A DNA stretch of 64,000 nt from GAS188 sp963794475 (GCA_963794475.1 CAWCDW010000007.1:124001-188000); one strand, 5' to 3'; positions 32,215 to 43,208 are shown, numbered from the stretch's first letter. Notes: generated by a model not told the origin, from the sequence alone. A program made the numbers and translations.

Positions 32215-33909
32215 ATGCTTATGAAGGCGCCATCTCCCGTGACCCTCGAGGCTTTCAGGACCCACGAAGTCTTCAACCAGACGCCCGCTTTCGTCGGTGT
32301 CAATCTGGCCGCGCTCGACAAGCCTTTGCTCGGCGCCCTCGAAGCTTTCGGTGGCCCCGGTGATACGAGGAGCGCCGTGTCACACGCGGCAACGCTCGGC
32401 ACGGCCGCGCATTTCGAGCTTGCGCGTCTCGCGAATGAGAACCCGCCCAAGCTCAGGGCTTTTGACGCACGCGGCGAGCGCCAAGACTTCGTCGAGTTCC
32501 ATCCGGCCTATCACGCGCTGATGCGCCACAGCATCGGGGCGGGGCTTGCTTCCTCGACCTTCGAAGCTGCCGCGACGACAATCACTTCGTCGGGCGGAAG
32601 GCTCCGCGGCAAAGGGCATGTCGCGCGCTCGGCCCTGCACTACCTCACGAGCGGGGTCGAGGCCGGCCATCTCTGTCCCGTGACCATGACTCACGCCGGC
32701 ATTGCCGCGCTCGCGGCCGCGCCCGAGCACCTCATGAAGCTGATGCCGCTCGTCTCCTCGCGCATCCACGACGCTTCCTTCAGGCCCTTCTGGGAGAAGC
32801 AAGGCGCGACTTTGGGAATGGGCATGACGGAGAAGCAAGGCGGCAGCGATGTTCGCGCGAACACCACGCGCGCGGAGCGCGTGGCGAAAGACGAATATGA
32901 GATCACCGGCCATAAATGGTTTCTCTCGGCTCCGATGTGCGATGCCTTCCTTGTCCTCGCGCAAGCCGCGGGCGGGCTCACCTGTTTTCTCATGCCGCGA
33001 TTTCGCCCCGACGGCACGCTCAACGCTTTGCGTCTGCAACGGCTCAAGGACAAGCTCGGCAACCGGTCGAACGCGTCCTCCGAGGTCGAATTCGCCAACG
33101 CCTTCGCCTGGCGGATCGGCGAGGAAGGCCGCGGCGTGCAAACCATCATCGAAATGGTGCAGCTCACGCGATTGGATTGCATCAGCGCCTCCGCCGGCCT
33201 GATGCGCATGGGCCTCGCGCTCGCCATGCATCACGCGCGCCATCGCTGCGCCTTCCAGAGAAAGCTCGTCGATCAGCCGGCCATGCGCTCGACGCTCGCC
33301 GACCTCGCTCTCTCCCTCGAAGGCGCGGCGGCGATCGTGCTCAGGCTGGCCCAAGCCTTCGATCGCGCGGGCGAGGATGCGTCGCAGGCGGCCTATGCGC
33401 GCCTGATCACGCCGGCGGTCAAATTCGCGGTCTGCAAAGCCGCCCCCGGCTTCCTATACGAAACAATGGAATGCCTCGGCGGCAACGGCTATGTCGAGGA
33501 GAGCCCCCTTCCCCGACTTTATCGCGAGGCTCCCGTCAATGCGATCTGGGAAGGCTCCGGCAATGTCATGGCGCTCGATGTTTTGCGCGCCGCGAGCCGC
33601 GACAGCGATGCGGCGCGTGGCGTGCTTGCAGCGCTCTCACGGGAGACGAGAGGGCTGCCGGGCGTCGAGGCATCGGTGCTACGCGTTGAGACCGCTTTCG
33701 CACGAAGCGACGCGGAAGTCTCGGCGCGCGTCGTCACGCAAGAGCTTGCGATGTTGGCAAGCGTCGCGGCGCTCGCGCAATGCGCACCCGCAACGATCGT
33801 CGAGGCTTTCGCCCGCACGCGCCTTCTCCGGTCGAACGCTCTCTTTGGCACGGCCGATCTCGCGAGCGAATGTGAGGAGCTTCTCGAACGCGCCCTGCCG
33901 GTCGGATGA
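32215..33909 (+). CDS. AidB-like acyl-CoA dehydrogenase
   Basis: The 564-residue protein has the acyl-CoA dehydrogenase layout with AidB-type features: an extended N-terminal domain, MGMTEKQGGSDVRANTT (about 205-220), GHKWFLSAP and the C-terminal ECLGGNGYVEESPLPRLYRE segment. AidB homologues bind FAD and are linked to alkylation stress; many in this clade are annotated as isovaleryl-CoA dehydrogenases. The start is uncertain among TTG 32209, ATG 32215 and ATG 32221. It stands alone upstream of a small membrane gene. Confidence 0.87.
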   Translation: MLMKAPSPVTLEAFRTHEVFNQTPAFVGVNLAALDKPLLGALEAFGGPGDTRSAVSHAATLGTAAHFELARLANENPPKLRAFDARGERQDFVEFHPAYHALMRHSIGAGLASSTFEAAATTITSSGGRLRGKGHVARSALHYLTSGVEAGHLCPVTMTHAGIAALAAAPEHLMKLMPLVSSRIHDASFRPFWEKQGATLGMGMTEKQGGSDVRANTTRAERVAKDEYEITGHKWFLSAPMCDAFLVLAQAAGGLTCFLMPRFRPDGTLNALRLQRLKDKLGNRSNASSEVEFANAFAWRIGEEGRGVQTIIEMVQLTRLDCISASAGLMRMGLALAMHHARHRCAFQRKLVDQPAMRSTLADLALSLEGAAAIVLRLAQAFDRAGEDASQAAYARLITPAVKFAVCKAAPGFLYETMECLGGNGYVEESPLPRLYREAPVNAIWEGSGNVMALDVLRAASRDSDAARGVLAALSRETRGLPGVEASVLRVETAFARSDAEVSARVVTQELAMLASVAALAQCAPATIVEAFARTRLLRSNALFGTADLASECEELLERALPVG

Positions 33910-34011
33910 AGCTTCAACGCATTTCCGTTATGTAAACGGGCAAATGATTCGCGCGCTGAAACGCGGCTCGCCCGCGCCGCTCTCGTTTCCCTCCTTACGA
34001 AGGACGAACCC

Positions 34012-34158
34012 ATGATCAATATCCATACGCATCTGTCGCCGATCATCTCCATCATCGCGGGCGTCGTGATCTTGCTGATGCCGCGCCTTCTCAACTACAT
34101 CGTCGCGATTTACCTCATCTTGATCGGCATCATCGGGCTCGATCTCGTGCGTGTGTGA
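34012..34158 (+). CDS. DUF3096 mini membrane protein
   Basis: This 48-residue frame encodes two close hydrophobic segments (SPIISIIAGVVILLMPRLLN, then IVAIYLILIGIIGL), the usual pattern of DUF3096. The function is unknown. An AAGGACGA lies shortly upstream of the ATG. It was found by direct reading because it is below common length cut-offs. Confidence 0.7.
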   Translation: MINIHTHLSPIISIIAGVVILLMPRLLNYIVAIYLILIGIIGLDLVRV

Positions 34159-34295
34159 GCCGCGCCAGGCTCCAAGGCGACCGAGCGAGGCCGATTTGAC
34201 TTCGCTCCTGGACCTCACCATGTTCCGCCCTCTTCGCGAACCCACTACCTGAAGCTGCGCGCTCACCATCAAGCGCGCCTGGCCAAACGGACATC

Positions 34296-37046
34296 ATGAA
34301 AGTCGTCGTCGTCGAATTGCCTGCGAAGGCGAAGACCATCAATAAATATCTCGGGCGCGGATATCAGGTCCTCGCTTCGTTCGGGCATGTCCGCGACCTG
34401 CCGCCAAAGGATGGCTCGGTCGATCCCGAGCATGACTTCGCCATGAAATGGGAAGTCGAGGCGAAGGGCGCCAAGCACGTCTCCGAGATCGCGAAATCGG
34501 TCAGGGGAGCGGAGGGCCTGATCCTCGCGACCGACCCCGACCGCGAGGGAGAAGCGATCTCCTGGCATATCGTTGAAGCCTTGACCGCGAGGCGTGCGTT
34601 GAAAGGCGTGCCCGTCGAACGCGTCACCTTCAATGCCATCACGCCCGACGCGGTGACGAAGGCGATGTCGCAGCCGCGCGCCATCGACCAGGCGCTTGTC
34701 GATGCTTATCTCGCGCGGCGCGCGCTCGACTATCTCGTCGGCTTCAACCTGTCGCCCGTGCTCTGGCGCAAGCTTCCGGGCGCGCGCTCGGCCGGGCGCG
34801 TGCAATCGGTCGCGCTTCGCCTCGTCTGCGATCGGGAGCTCGAGATCGAGCGTTTCGTGCCGCGCGAATATTGGTCGATCGCCGCGCAGCTGCAGACACC
34901 GGCGGGCGCCTCCTTCGAAGCGCGCCTCGTCGGCGCCGATGGCAAGAAGATCACGCGGCTCGATGTCGGCACGGCGGCCGAGGCCGAGGCCTTCAAGGCC
35001 GCGCTCGATGCGGCGAGCTTCCGCGTCGGGCAAGTCGAAGCGAAGCCAGGCAAGCGCCACCCTTTTCCGCCCTTCACCACCTCGACCTTGCAGCAGGAAG
35101 CCTCGCGCAAGCTCGGCCTCTCGCCGGCAGTGACCATGCGCATCGCGCAACGGCTTTATGAGGGCGTCAATGTCGATGGCGAGACGGTCGGACTCATCAC
35201 TTATATGCGCACCGACGGCGTCGACATGGCGCCCGAAGCCATCACGCGGATAAGGCGGATGATCGAGACCGAGCTCGGCAAGCCTTATCTGCCGGCCGCG
35301 CCTCGCCGCTACGCCAACAAGGCCAAGAACGCCCAGGAGGCGCATGAAGCGATCCGTCCGACCGATCCGGCTCGCCACCCGAAACAGGTGGCGCGGTTGC
35401 TCGAGCCCGATCAGGCACGGCTTTACGAGCTGATCTGGATCCGCTCGGTCGCGAGCCAGATGGAGAGCGCGACGATCGAGCGCACCACGGCCGATATCGT
35501 GGCGGAGGCCGGAACACGAAAGCTCGAGCTGCGCGCCACGGGTCAGGTCGTCACCTTCGACGGTTTCCTCAAGCTCTACCAGGAAGGGCGCGACGAGGAG
35601 CCGGAAGACGAGGAGAACCGCCGCCTCCCGCCGATGCGCGCCGGCGATCCCTTGAAGCGCGAGCGCATCGACATCGCACAGCACTTCACCGAGCCGCCGC
35701 CTCGTTTCTCCGAGGCGAGCCTGATCAAGCGAATGGAGGAGCTCGGCATCGGGCGGCCGTCGACCTATGCCTCGATCCTCGCCGTGCTGCAGGAGCGCGA
35801 ATACGTCGCGCTCGAGAAAAAACGCCTCGTCGCGGCCGACAAGGGGCGCATCGTCACCGCTTTCCTCGAAAATTTTTTCAAGCGATACGTCGAATACGAC
35901 TTCACCGCTTCGCTCGAGGAGGACCTCGACCGCATCTCGAACAGCGAGATCGCGTGGAAGGAGGTGATGCGCCGCTTTTGGCTCGACTTCTCGGCGGCGA
36001 TTGCGGGAACCAAGGAATTGCGCACGGCGCAAGTCATCGATGCGCTGAATGAGGCCCTCGGGCCTCATATCTTCCCCGACAAGGGGGACGGCGCAAACCC
36101 ACGCGCCTGCCCCTCTTGCGGCGCAGGGACCTTGTCGCTGAAGCTCGGCAAGTTCGGCGTGTTCATCGGGTGCTCGAATTATCCGGAGTGCCGTTTCACC
36201 CGTCAGCTCTCGGCCGCGGGCGTTGCGAACGGCAAGGGTGCGAACGGGGAGCCGGGTGGAATTGCGAACGCCGTGCAAGCGCTCGGCAAGGATGAAGCGA
36301 CAGGGCTCGAGATCACCTTGCGCGACGGGCGTTTCGGCCCCTATCTGCAGCTCGGCGACGGCGAAAAGCCAAAGCGCGTGAGCGTCCCCAAAGGGCTGGA
36401 CCCTGCCGCGGTCGACCTCGAAAAGGCAACGAAGCTTCTCTCTTTGCCTCGCGAGGTCGCCAGACACCCCGAGAGCGGCGAGCCGATTCTCGCGGGGGTC
36501 GGACGCTATGGGCCTTATGTGCAGCACGGCAGGACCTTCGCCAATTTGGAGAAGTCCGACGATGTTTTGGAGATCGGCGCCAACCGCGCGATCGATCTCA
36601 TCGTTGCACGCGAGACCAATGGCCCCGGTCGCGGACGTTTCGGGGGAGGCGCTCCCGCAGGCCGGGTTCTTGGCGACCATCCCCAGGGCGGGCCGGTGAC
36701 GGTGCGGCCGGGGCGCTTCGGGCCTTACGTCAATCATGGCAAGCTCAACGCCACCTTGCCGAAAGGACTCGATCCCGAGACCATCGGTCTCGACGGGGCG
36801 CTTGTGCTTCTCGACGCGAAGGCGGCCGCGGGAGGAGGCGCGAGGCAAGGGAAAGCAAGGCGCACGCCGGCGAAACGCGCCGGCGCGAAGAGCACGACGC
36901 CCAAAAAGCGGAGGGCAAAAACCGTGGCGCGCAAAACCGCAACGTCAAAATCGACGGCGCCCAAGAAGGGAGCAGGCAAGGGTTCAGGCCACTCGATCGG
37001 TAAGGTCGCGCCGGCCTCGGTCAAGGCTTCGCGGAAGCGCGACTGA
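34296..37046 (+). CDS. topA: DNA topoisomerase I
   Basis: The 916-residue protein has the TOPRIM domain (acidic ATDPDREGEA at about 78-87), catalytic Tyr303 in LITYMRTDG, and one clear Zn-type cluster (CPSCGAG...GCSNYPEC, about 605-635). A lysine/alanine-rich C-terminal tail (about 845-916) fits type IA topoisomerase I of this class. It relaxes negative supercoils. Oddly, the near-invariant VESPAKAKT near the N-terminus reads VELPAKAKT here. The start is ATG 34296. Confidence 0.94.
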   Translation: MKVVVVELPAKAKTINKYLGRGYQVLASFGHVRDLPPKDGSVDPEHDFAMKWEVEAKGAKHVSEIAKSVRGAEGLILATDPDREGEAISWHIVEALTARRALKGVPVERVTFNAITPDAVTKAMSQPRAIDQALVDAYLARRALDYLVGFNLSPVLWRKLPGARSAGRVQSVALRLVCDRELEIERFVPREYWSIAAQLQTPAGASFEARLVGADGKKITRLDVGTAAEAEAFKAALDAASFRVGQVEAKPGKRHPFPPFTTSTLQQEASRKLGLSPAVTMRIAQRLYEGVNVDGETVGLITYMRTDGVDMAPEAITRIRRMIETELGKPYLPAAPRRYANKAKNAQEAHEAIRPTDPARHPKQVARLLEPDQARLYELIWIRSVASQMESATIERTTADIVAEAGTRKLELRATGQVVTFDGFLKLYQEGRDEEPEDEENRRLPPMRAGDPLKRERIDIAQHFTEPPPRFSEASLIKRMEELGIGRPSTYASILAVLQEREYVALEKKRLVAADKGRIVTAFLENFFKRYVEYDFTASLEEDLDRISNSEIAWKEVMRRFWLDFSAAIAGTKELRTAQVIDALNEALGPHIFPDKGDGANPRACPSCGAGTLSLKLGKFGVFIGCSNYPECRFTRQLSAAGVANGKGANGEPGGIANAVQALGKDEATGLEITLRDGRFGPYLQLGDGEKPKRVSVPKGLDPAAVDLEKATKLLSLPREVARHPESGEPILAGVGRYGPYVQHGRTFANLEKSDDVLEIGANRAIDLIVARETNGPGRGRFGGGAPAGRVLGDHPQGGPVTVRPGRFGPYVNHGKLNATLPKGLDPETIGLDGALVLLDAKAAAGGGARQGKARRTPAKRAGAKSTTPKKRRAKTVARKTATSKSTAPKKGAGKGSGHSIGKVAPASVKASRKRD

Positions 37047-37428
37047 ACTCGAGCGTGCAAGTCTTCGATGCCGCCGTGGTTCCTGGGGCGACGCTGCGTA
37101 AGTGCCGAGTTCCTGAATTAGATAATGGCTAAGAAGGACCCTCGCGGCCTCGTTGAACTCCATAAAGACAAGCTTTAAGAATCATGCTAAATAGCTAGTT
37201 AGCGTCCAATTGTGACGCGGCCCGCCGGCGCCCGATGTCGCAATGTTCGTATGCGTCATTCCGGTCTGTCGCGCGATGTGAATGAGGCTTTGTTCGCGCG
37301 CTTTTTCTTCGAATTTCGGCGCGAAACCCAGCTCTTGATTCAAAAAAAGCGCGAATGCGAGGCCCGTCAGGGCCTTTTCCCGCACAAACCAAAACAGGGA
37401 AGAGAAACGATGCGCTCGAGGGGTTCAT
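37047..37428. other. Intergenic region with hairpin before the autotransporter
   Basis: About 380 bp without a convincing gene. A hairpin AGGCCC-GTCA-GGGCCT followed by TTTT lies at 37360-37379, about 50 bp before the autotransporter start. It could be a terminator or an attenuator on the plus strand. Confidence 0.45.
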
Positions 37429-40400
37429 ATGTCTTGTCTGGGTTGGGGGCCTGTTCCTAAAGGCGGGGATTTGCGCGGAAACTCGCGCTTAGGCCCCTGC
37501 GCCGGTGGCGAGCCCTCGCCAGGGTTGATTTCATCCCTTTTTCACCAACGAGCCCGCCTTTGGCTCTCAGGCACGGCCCTTGCGCTTGTGGCCTCATCGC
37601 CCGCCTTTGCCACGGATTTCATGGTGAACAGCGATGCCACCCTGCGCGCGGCGCTCACCAATGCCGTGGCCGGTGACTCGATCACCTTCACCGCCAGCAT
37701 CTCAACCGTAAGTGACCTTCCGGCGATCACGCAAAGCATAACAGTCAACGGCAATAACTTCACGCTCTCCGGCGCGCAGGTGCCCGGCACCGCCAATGGC
37801 AATAGCGCCCTCTTCGTCTTCTCGGGCACGGTCGCGATCAACAACCTCACGATCAGCCAAGTGACCGCGCAAGGCGGAGCGGGCGGGCATGGCGGTGGCG
37901 GCGGCGCGGGTCTCGGCGGCGCCTTGTTCGTGGGCGCTCAGGCCAATGTGGCGGTGAGCAATGTCTCCTTGCTCAACAATGTGGCGCAAGGCGGCAATGG
38001 CGGCGCGGCCGCGGGTGTCATCGGCGGGGGAGGCGGTGGCGGCGGCGGATTGGGCGGTGCCGGCGGCAACGCCGCGAGAACTGGAGGCGGCGGTGGAGGC
38101 GGCGTCGGCAATCCGGGTGTCGGCGGTTCCGGAAGGACTGCGGGCTCGAGTGGAAACCTCACGGGACAAAACAGCGCCATCGTGGTCGATGGCGCCGGCG
38201 CCAATGGCGGCGGTGGTCTGGGCGGCACCCCTAATCATCCCGGTGCGGGTGGTGGCGGAGCTGGCGCGACGCTCTCAAGCAACGCGGATGGCGGAGCCGG
38301 CGGCTTCGGGGGCGGAGGGGGCGGAGGGGCCGGTTCAGGCAATGGCGGCGACGCGCGCATACGGCCCGGAAATTTCACGCCGCTTGCCGGCGTCAGCACG
38401 TTCAACTTGGCGTCTCCAGGTGCCGCGGGCAATGGAGGTTTTGGAGGCGGTGGCGGCGGCGCGGGCGGCCGAACCATAGTCACCGGCGGCGGCGATGGCG
38501 GCTTCGGCGGCGGCGGCGGCGAGGGTAGAAACGCCGCCGGCAGCGGCGGTGTCGGCGGAGGCGCTGGCGATGCGGCCGCTGGCAATGGCGGCGGCGGCTT
38601 GGGAGCGGGCGGCGCGATCTTCGTGCAGCAAGGAGGCACGTTGACGATTGCGGGCAATTTCACCGCGAACGGCAATTCGGTGCTCGCGGGAACGGGCGGC
38701 GGCGGCGGCGCCGGAAACGGGCTCGCGCTCGGCAGCGGCATCTTCCTGCAAGGCAACAACACTATATTTTTCCAGCCGGCTGCGGGCCAAACGCAGACGG
38801 TCGCCGATGTGATCACCGACCAGAACGGTAGCCTCGGCAGCGGAGGCAGCGGAGCCCTCACGTTGAACGGCGCGGGCACGCTCGTGCTTTCGGCCGTCGA
38901 CACCTACACCGGCCCGACCACGGTCACCGTCGGCACCCTCGCGGTGACGGGATCGATCGCGAATTCGATCGCGACAGTGTCGAACGGCGGCACGCTTGCG
39001 GGTTCAGGAACGGTGGGCGGCCTCCTGGCGCAATCAGGGGGCACCGTCGCGCCGGGAGCGCTCACGCCCTTCACCACGCTCAATGTCACGGGCAATGCCA
39101 GCTTCGCGCCGGGTTCGACCTTCCTCGTCAACATCAACCCCGCCGGCCAGAACGATAAGCTTCTCGTCACCGGCACGGCGACGCTTGACGGGTGGCACCG
39201 TGCAAGTGCTGGCCGGCACCGGCACGTTCTCGCGGACGAGCCGGTTCATCCTTCTGACGGCGAACGGGGGTGTCTCGGGCGCTTTCGCCAACCTCACCAC
39301 GAGCACGAACCTCGCCTTCTTGTCGCCGGTGCTCAGCGAAGACGCCAATGATGTCATCTTGAGCTTCACGTCGACGCCGCCCGGCGCCTCGCCGCCACCT
39401 CCCGCCTTTCCTTCGGTCGCCGTCACGCCCAGCCAAAAGTCGACGGCCGCGGCCGTGCAGGCGCTCGGCTCCGGGCCGATCTTCAACGCGGTCATCGGCC
39501 AAAGCGTCGCCGGCGCTCTCCAGGCGTTCAACGCCCTCTCGGTGAGATTCACGCAACCGCCGTCTCGGCGGCCTTCGAGGATGACCGCCTGCCGCGCGAG
39601 GCGGTCCTCGATCGGTTGAGTCAGCCGCTCGCGACGCCTCTTCTCGGCGTTGCCTCGACGATGACGGGCGCCTACGCGGCCGATCTTCCAACCCGAAAGG
39701 GTCCTCCCGTCGCGCCCATCGATGTGCGCATGTACCAGCCTCGCCTTTTCGACCTTTGGGGCCAGGGCTTCGGCGATTGGGGGCGCGCGAAGGGCGACGG
39801 CAACGCTGCCTCCTTCGACCGGTCAACCGGCGGCTTCATCATCGGCGGCGATGTCTCGGCAACCGGCTTTGCCGGAAGCGAATGGCGCCTGGGTGCCGCC
39901 GGCGGCTACACGGACGACACGGTCCATGTCGGCCAGCGCCTCTCCTCGGCGGATTTCGAAAACGTCTTCGGCGCCATCTATGCCGGCGCAAGCTACGGCG
40001 CCATGCATTTGCGCGCCGGCGCAATCTACGGCTCGAACAGCCTGTCGACGAGCCGCTCCATCGTCTTCCCCGGATTTTCGGACACGGCGGCTTCGAGCAG
40101 CGGCGGCACGACCGCCCAAGGCTTCGGCGAAGCCGGATATCGCGTGAATGTTCCGGGCGTAAGCTTCGGCAGCTTCGGCGTCTCGCGTGTGACGCTCGAG
40201 CCGTTCGTCGGCGCGGCGGCCATCGATATCCACCTCAACGGCTTCAACGAGATCGGCGGGCCGGCGGCGCTCACCGGCCTTGCCCGCAATTTCGACTTCG
40301 CCACGACGACCTTGGGCTTGCGCGCGCAAGGCGTGATCGACGCGCCCTTACCGCTCACCGCGCATGCCCTGATCGGCTGGCGTCGCGCCTATGGAGACCT

Positions 40401-40608
40401 CGTGCCTTCCGTCTTCCTCGCCTTCCAGAACGCCTCGCAGAGCTTCAGCGTGTCCGGCGTGCCGATCGACCGCGACGCGCTTCTCGCGGAAGCCGGGCTC
40501 GATTATGCGGTGACCTCGGCCATCAAGATCGGCGTCTCATACTCCGGTCAATATGGCCGCAGCGCCTTCGACAACGCCTTCAAGGCGCAGCTCGACGTGA
40601 GCTTCTAG
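37429..40608 (+). pseudogene. Large glycine-rich autotransporter with two frameshifts
   Basis: ATG 37429, preceded by GAGGGG, opens a protein with an extended signal peptide (about 60 residues ending SSPAFATDF). A very glycine-rich passenger follows (about 145-410), then an autotransporter-associated strand repeat (TLVLSAVDTYTGPTTVTVGT) and a C-terminal barrel ending LDVSF. An extra G near 39189 shifts the frame and a missing G near 39541 restores it, leaving about 350 bp out of frame. Corrected, the protein would be about 1,060 residues and surface-exposed. Whether these are sequencing errors, decay or phase switching cannot be told here. Confidence 0.75.
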
Positions 40609-40767
40609 TCGACAATCTCCCGCGCGGAGGGCGCTTCAACTCCCGGCTGCCGAAGATGTACCGGGCGGAAAATGACAGGACTGCGTGAAGGCCGCGAATG
40701 GAGAGGCATGGCCTTTACGGCGCCGCCATGCGACAAGGCCTGATAGCTCTTTGCGACGGACGACCGC

Positions 40768-43104
40768 TTGCCCAAGAGACCTCGAGCGCGCGCGACCCCC
40801 GCTTTGCCCTCGCGCGACGATATCCTCGCCTACCTTAAGCGCGAGAGCGAGCGCGGCGCCGCGATCGGCAAGCGCGAGATCGCGCGCGCCTTCGCGGTCA
40901 AGGGCGCAGATCGCATCGGGCTGAAGGCACTCCTCAAGGACATGGAGGCGCAAGGCCTCCTCGATCGTCGCCGCAAGGCCATCTCCGGCGCCGGCGCCTT
41001 GCCGGCGACCCTCGTCGCGGTGATCTTTGGCTCGACGCCGGATGGTGATCTCGTTGCGACGCCCGCGGATTGGAATGTCGAAGCGCAAGGCGCGGCGCCG
41101 CGCATTCTCATTCACCTTCCGCGACGCGCCAAAACCGGAGAAGCGGCACCCGGCCCGCGCGACAATGTGCTGCTGCACATCGAAAAAAGCCGCGCCGAGC
41201 GGGATTTCCCCTATGTAGGCCGGGTCATCCGGGTGATCCCGCAAGAGCGTATTCGTACGCTCGGCATCTTGCGCATGCAAAAGGACGGATCGGCGCGGCT
41301 CGTGCCGATCGACAAGAAGGCACAAGGGCGCGAACTCGCGATTTCCGAGAGCGACCTCGGCGAGGCGCGCGACGGCGACCTCGTCGCCGTCGCGCTTCTC
41401 GACAATGGAGGTGGACGACGAGGCCTGGCGCGCGCCCAGGGCCTTCCCCGCGCGAAGGTGCGCGAGCGCCTGGGCTCGCTCGGCAGCGAGAAGGCGGTGA
41501 GCCTCATCGCGCTCTATGCCCACGCCATTCCGCATGCGTTCTCGCCCGCGGCGCTCGCCGAAGCTGCGCGCGTTCGGCCGGCAAGCCTCGAAGGCCGGGA
41601 GGATTGGCGGCCACTCGCCCTCGTCACCATCGATCCGCCCGACGCCAAGGACCATGACGACGCCGTGCACGCGCGCGCCGATGACGACCCGCGTAATCCC
41701 GGCGGCTTCGTGCTCTCGATCGCGATCGCGGATGTGGCGGCGTATGTGCACCAAGGTTCCGCGCTCGATCGAGAAGCGCTCGAGCGCGGCAACTCGGTTT
41801 ATTTCCCCGATCGCGTGGTGCCGATGCTTCCTGAGCGTATTTCGAATGATCTGTGCTCGCTGCGCCCGCACGAAGATCGGCCAGCGCTCGCGCTCGAAGC
41901 CGTCATCGACGCGCAAGGTCGCAAGCTTCGCCATGCCTTCCACCGTGTGATGATGCGCTCGGTCGCGAAGCTCGCTTATGACCAGGCGCAGGCCGCGATG
42001 GACGGAGCGCCCGACGACACCACGCGCCCGCTTCTCGGAGAGGTCATCGCCCCGCTCTACGCGGCCTATGGCGCGTTGAAGATGGCGCGCGCGGAGCGCC
42101 AGCCGCTCGATCTCGACCTTCCCGAGCGCAAGCTTTTCCTCAAGCCCGACGGCACGCTCGACCGCGTCGTCGTGCCGCCGCGTCTCGAGGCTCATCGCTT
42201 GATCGAGGAACTCATGATCCTCGCCAATGTGTGCGCCGCCGAAACCTTGGAGCGCGCCCATATTCCCTTGCTCTACCGTGTCCATGACGAACCTTCGGCC
42301 GAGAAGCTCGAAGGCTTGCGCGAGGTGCTCGCCTCGATCGGCATCAAATTGCCGAGGCAAGGCGCAATGCGGCCAGGCCTGTTCAACACGATCCTCAAGC
42401 GCGTCGAAGGGACGCCGCATCAGGCCTTCATCAACGAAGTGGTGCTCCGCACTCAGGCCCAGGCCGAATACGCGCCTGAGAATTATGGCCATTTCGGCTT
42501 GAACCTGCGCCGCTACGCGCATTTCACCTCTCCCATCCGCCGCTATGCCGATCTCATCGTGCATCGGGGGCTCATCGGCGCGCTGCACCTCGGGAAGGAC
42601 GGGCTTTCCGCTTCGGTCACGGTCGCCGCGCTCGCCGAGATCGGCGCTCGCATCTCGGCCGCCGAGCGGCGTGCCATGGCGGCCGAGCGCGACACGGTCG
42701 ACCGCCTGATCGCCGCCCACCTTGCCGACGAGATCGGAGCCGTCTTCGACGCGCGCATCAACGGCGTCACGCGCGCTGGCCTCTTCGTGTCGCTGACGGA
42801 GACCGGCGCATCGGGCTTCATTCCGGCTGCGACGCTTGGGGGCGAGTATTTTCGTTTCAAGCAAGCCGAGCACGCCTTGGTCGGGGAACGCAGCGGCGCG
42901 AGCTTCCGCCTCGGCGACAGGGTCAGCGTGCGCCTCGTCGAGGCGGCACCGGTCGCGGGGGCTTTGCGCTTCGAGATGCTTTCAGACGGCACGCCCACGC
43001 GTCACCGCCGGCACGCGCCGCCAAACGAGAGCCGACGCTCCGGGCGTGCGGCCGCAAGGACGAGCGGCGGGGCGTTAGACACGCCGCGCCACCTTCGTCG
43101 ATAG
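40768..43104 (+). CDS. rnr: Ribonuclease R
   Basis: The 778-residue protein has an N-terminal winged-helix region, cold-shock domains, and the RNB catalytic core with TIDPPDAKDHDDAVHA (about 288-303; the Asp cluster binds metal) and a C-terminal S1 domain (about 650-735). A basic tail follows. RNase R degrades structured RNA 3'-5'. An in-frame stop at 40741 and no ATG or GTG in between leave TTG 40768 as the start, an unusual codon but family-consistent. It lies downstream of the autotransporter, not directly next to topA as in many relatives. Confidence 0.93.
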   Translation: MPKRPRARATPALPSRDDILAYLKRESERGAAIGKREIARAFAVKGADRIGLKALLKDMEAQGLLDRRRKAISGAGALPATLVAVIFGSTPDGDLVATPADWNVEAQGAAPRILIHLPRRAKTGEAAPGPRDNVLLHIEKSRAERDFPYVGRVIRVIPQERIRTLGILRMQKDGSARLVPIDKKAQGRELAISESDLGEARDGDLVAVALLDNGGGRRGLARAQGLPRAKVRERLGSLGSEKAVSLIALYAHAIPHAFSPAALAEAARVRPASLEGREDWRPLALVTIDPPDAKDHDDAVHARADDDPRNPGGFVLSIAIADVAAYVHQGSALDREALERGNSVYFPDRVVPMLPERISNDLCSLRPHEDRPALALEAVIDAQGRKLRHAFHRVMMRSVAKLAYDQAQAAMDGAPDDTTRPLLGEVIAPLYAAYGALKMARAERQPLDLDLPERKLFLKPDGTLDRVVVPPRLEAHRLIEELMILANVCAAETLERAHIPLLYRVHDEPSAEKLEGLREVLASIGIKLPRQGAMRPGLFNTILKRVEGTPHQAFINEVVLRTQAQAEYAPENYGHFGLNLRRYAHFTSPIRRYADLIVHRGLIGALHLGKDGLSASVTVAALAEIGARISAAERRAMAAERDTVDRLIAAHLADEIGAVFDARINGVTRAGLFVSLTETGASGFIPAATLGGEYFRFKQAEHALVGERSGASFRLGDRVSVRLVEAAPVAGALRFEMLSDGTPTRHRRHAPPNESRRSGRAAARTSGGALDTPRHLRR

Positions 43105-43208
43105 GCGCTTCTCCTCCTCCTTTTATTCTTGACGCTTACTCGCTTCACGATGTCTAATTAGATCACCTTCTGGTGATTCGTCGCGTTCGACAGGGTTGCG
43201 TCCGTTCG

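Noticed and set aside
37410..37460. ATG 37410 as the autotransporter start
   Set aside because: Its frame stops after 16 codons; ATG 37429 has its own GAGGGG and leads into the signal peptide.
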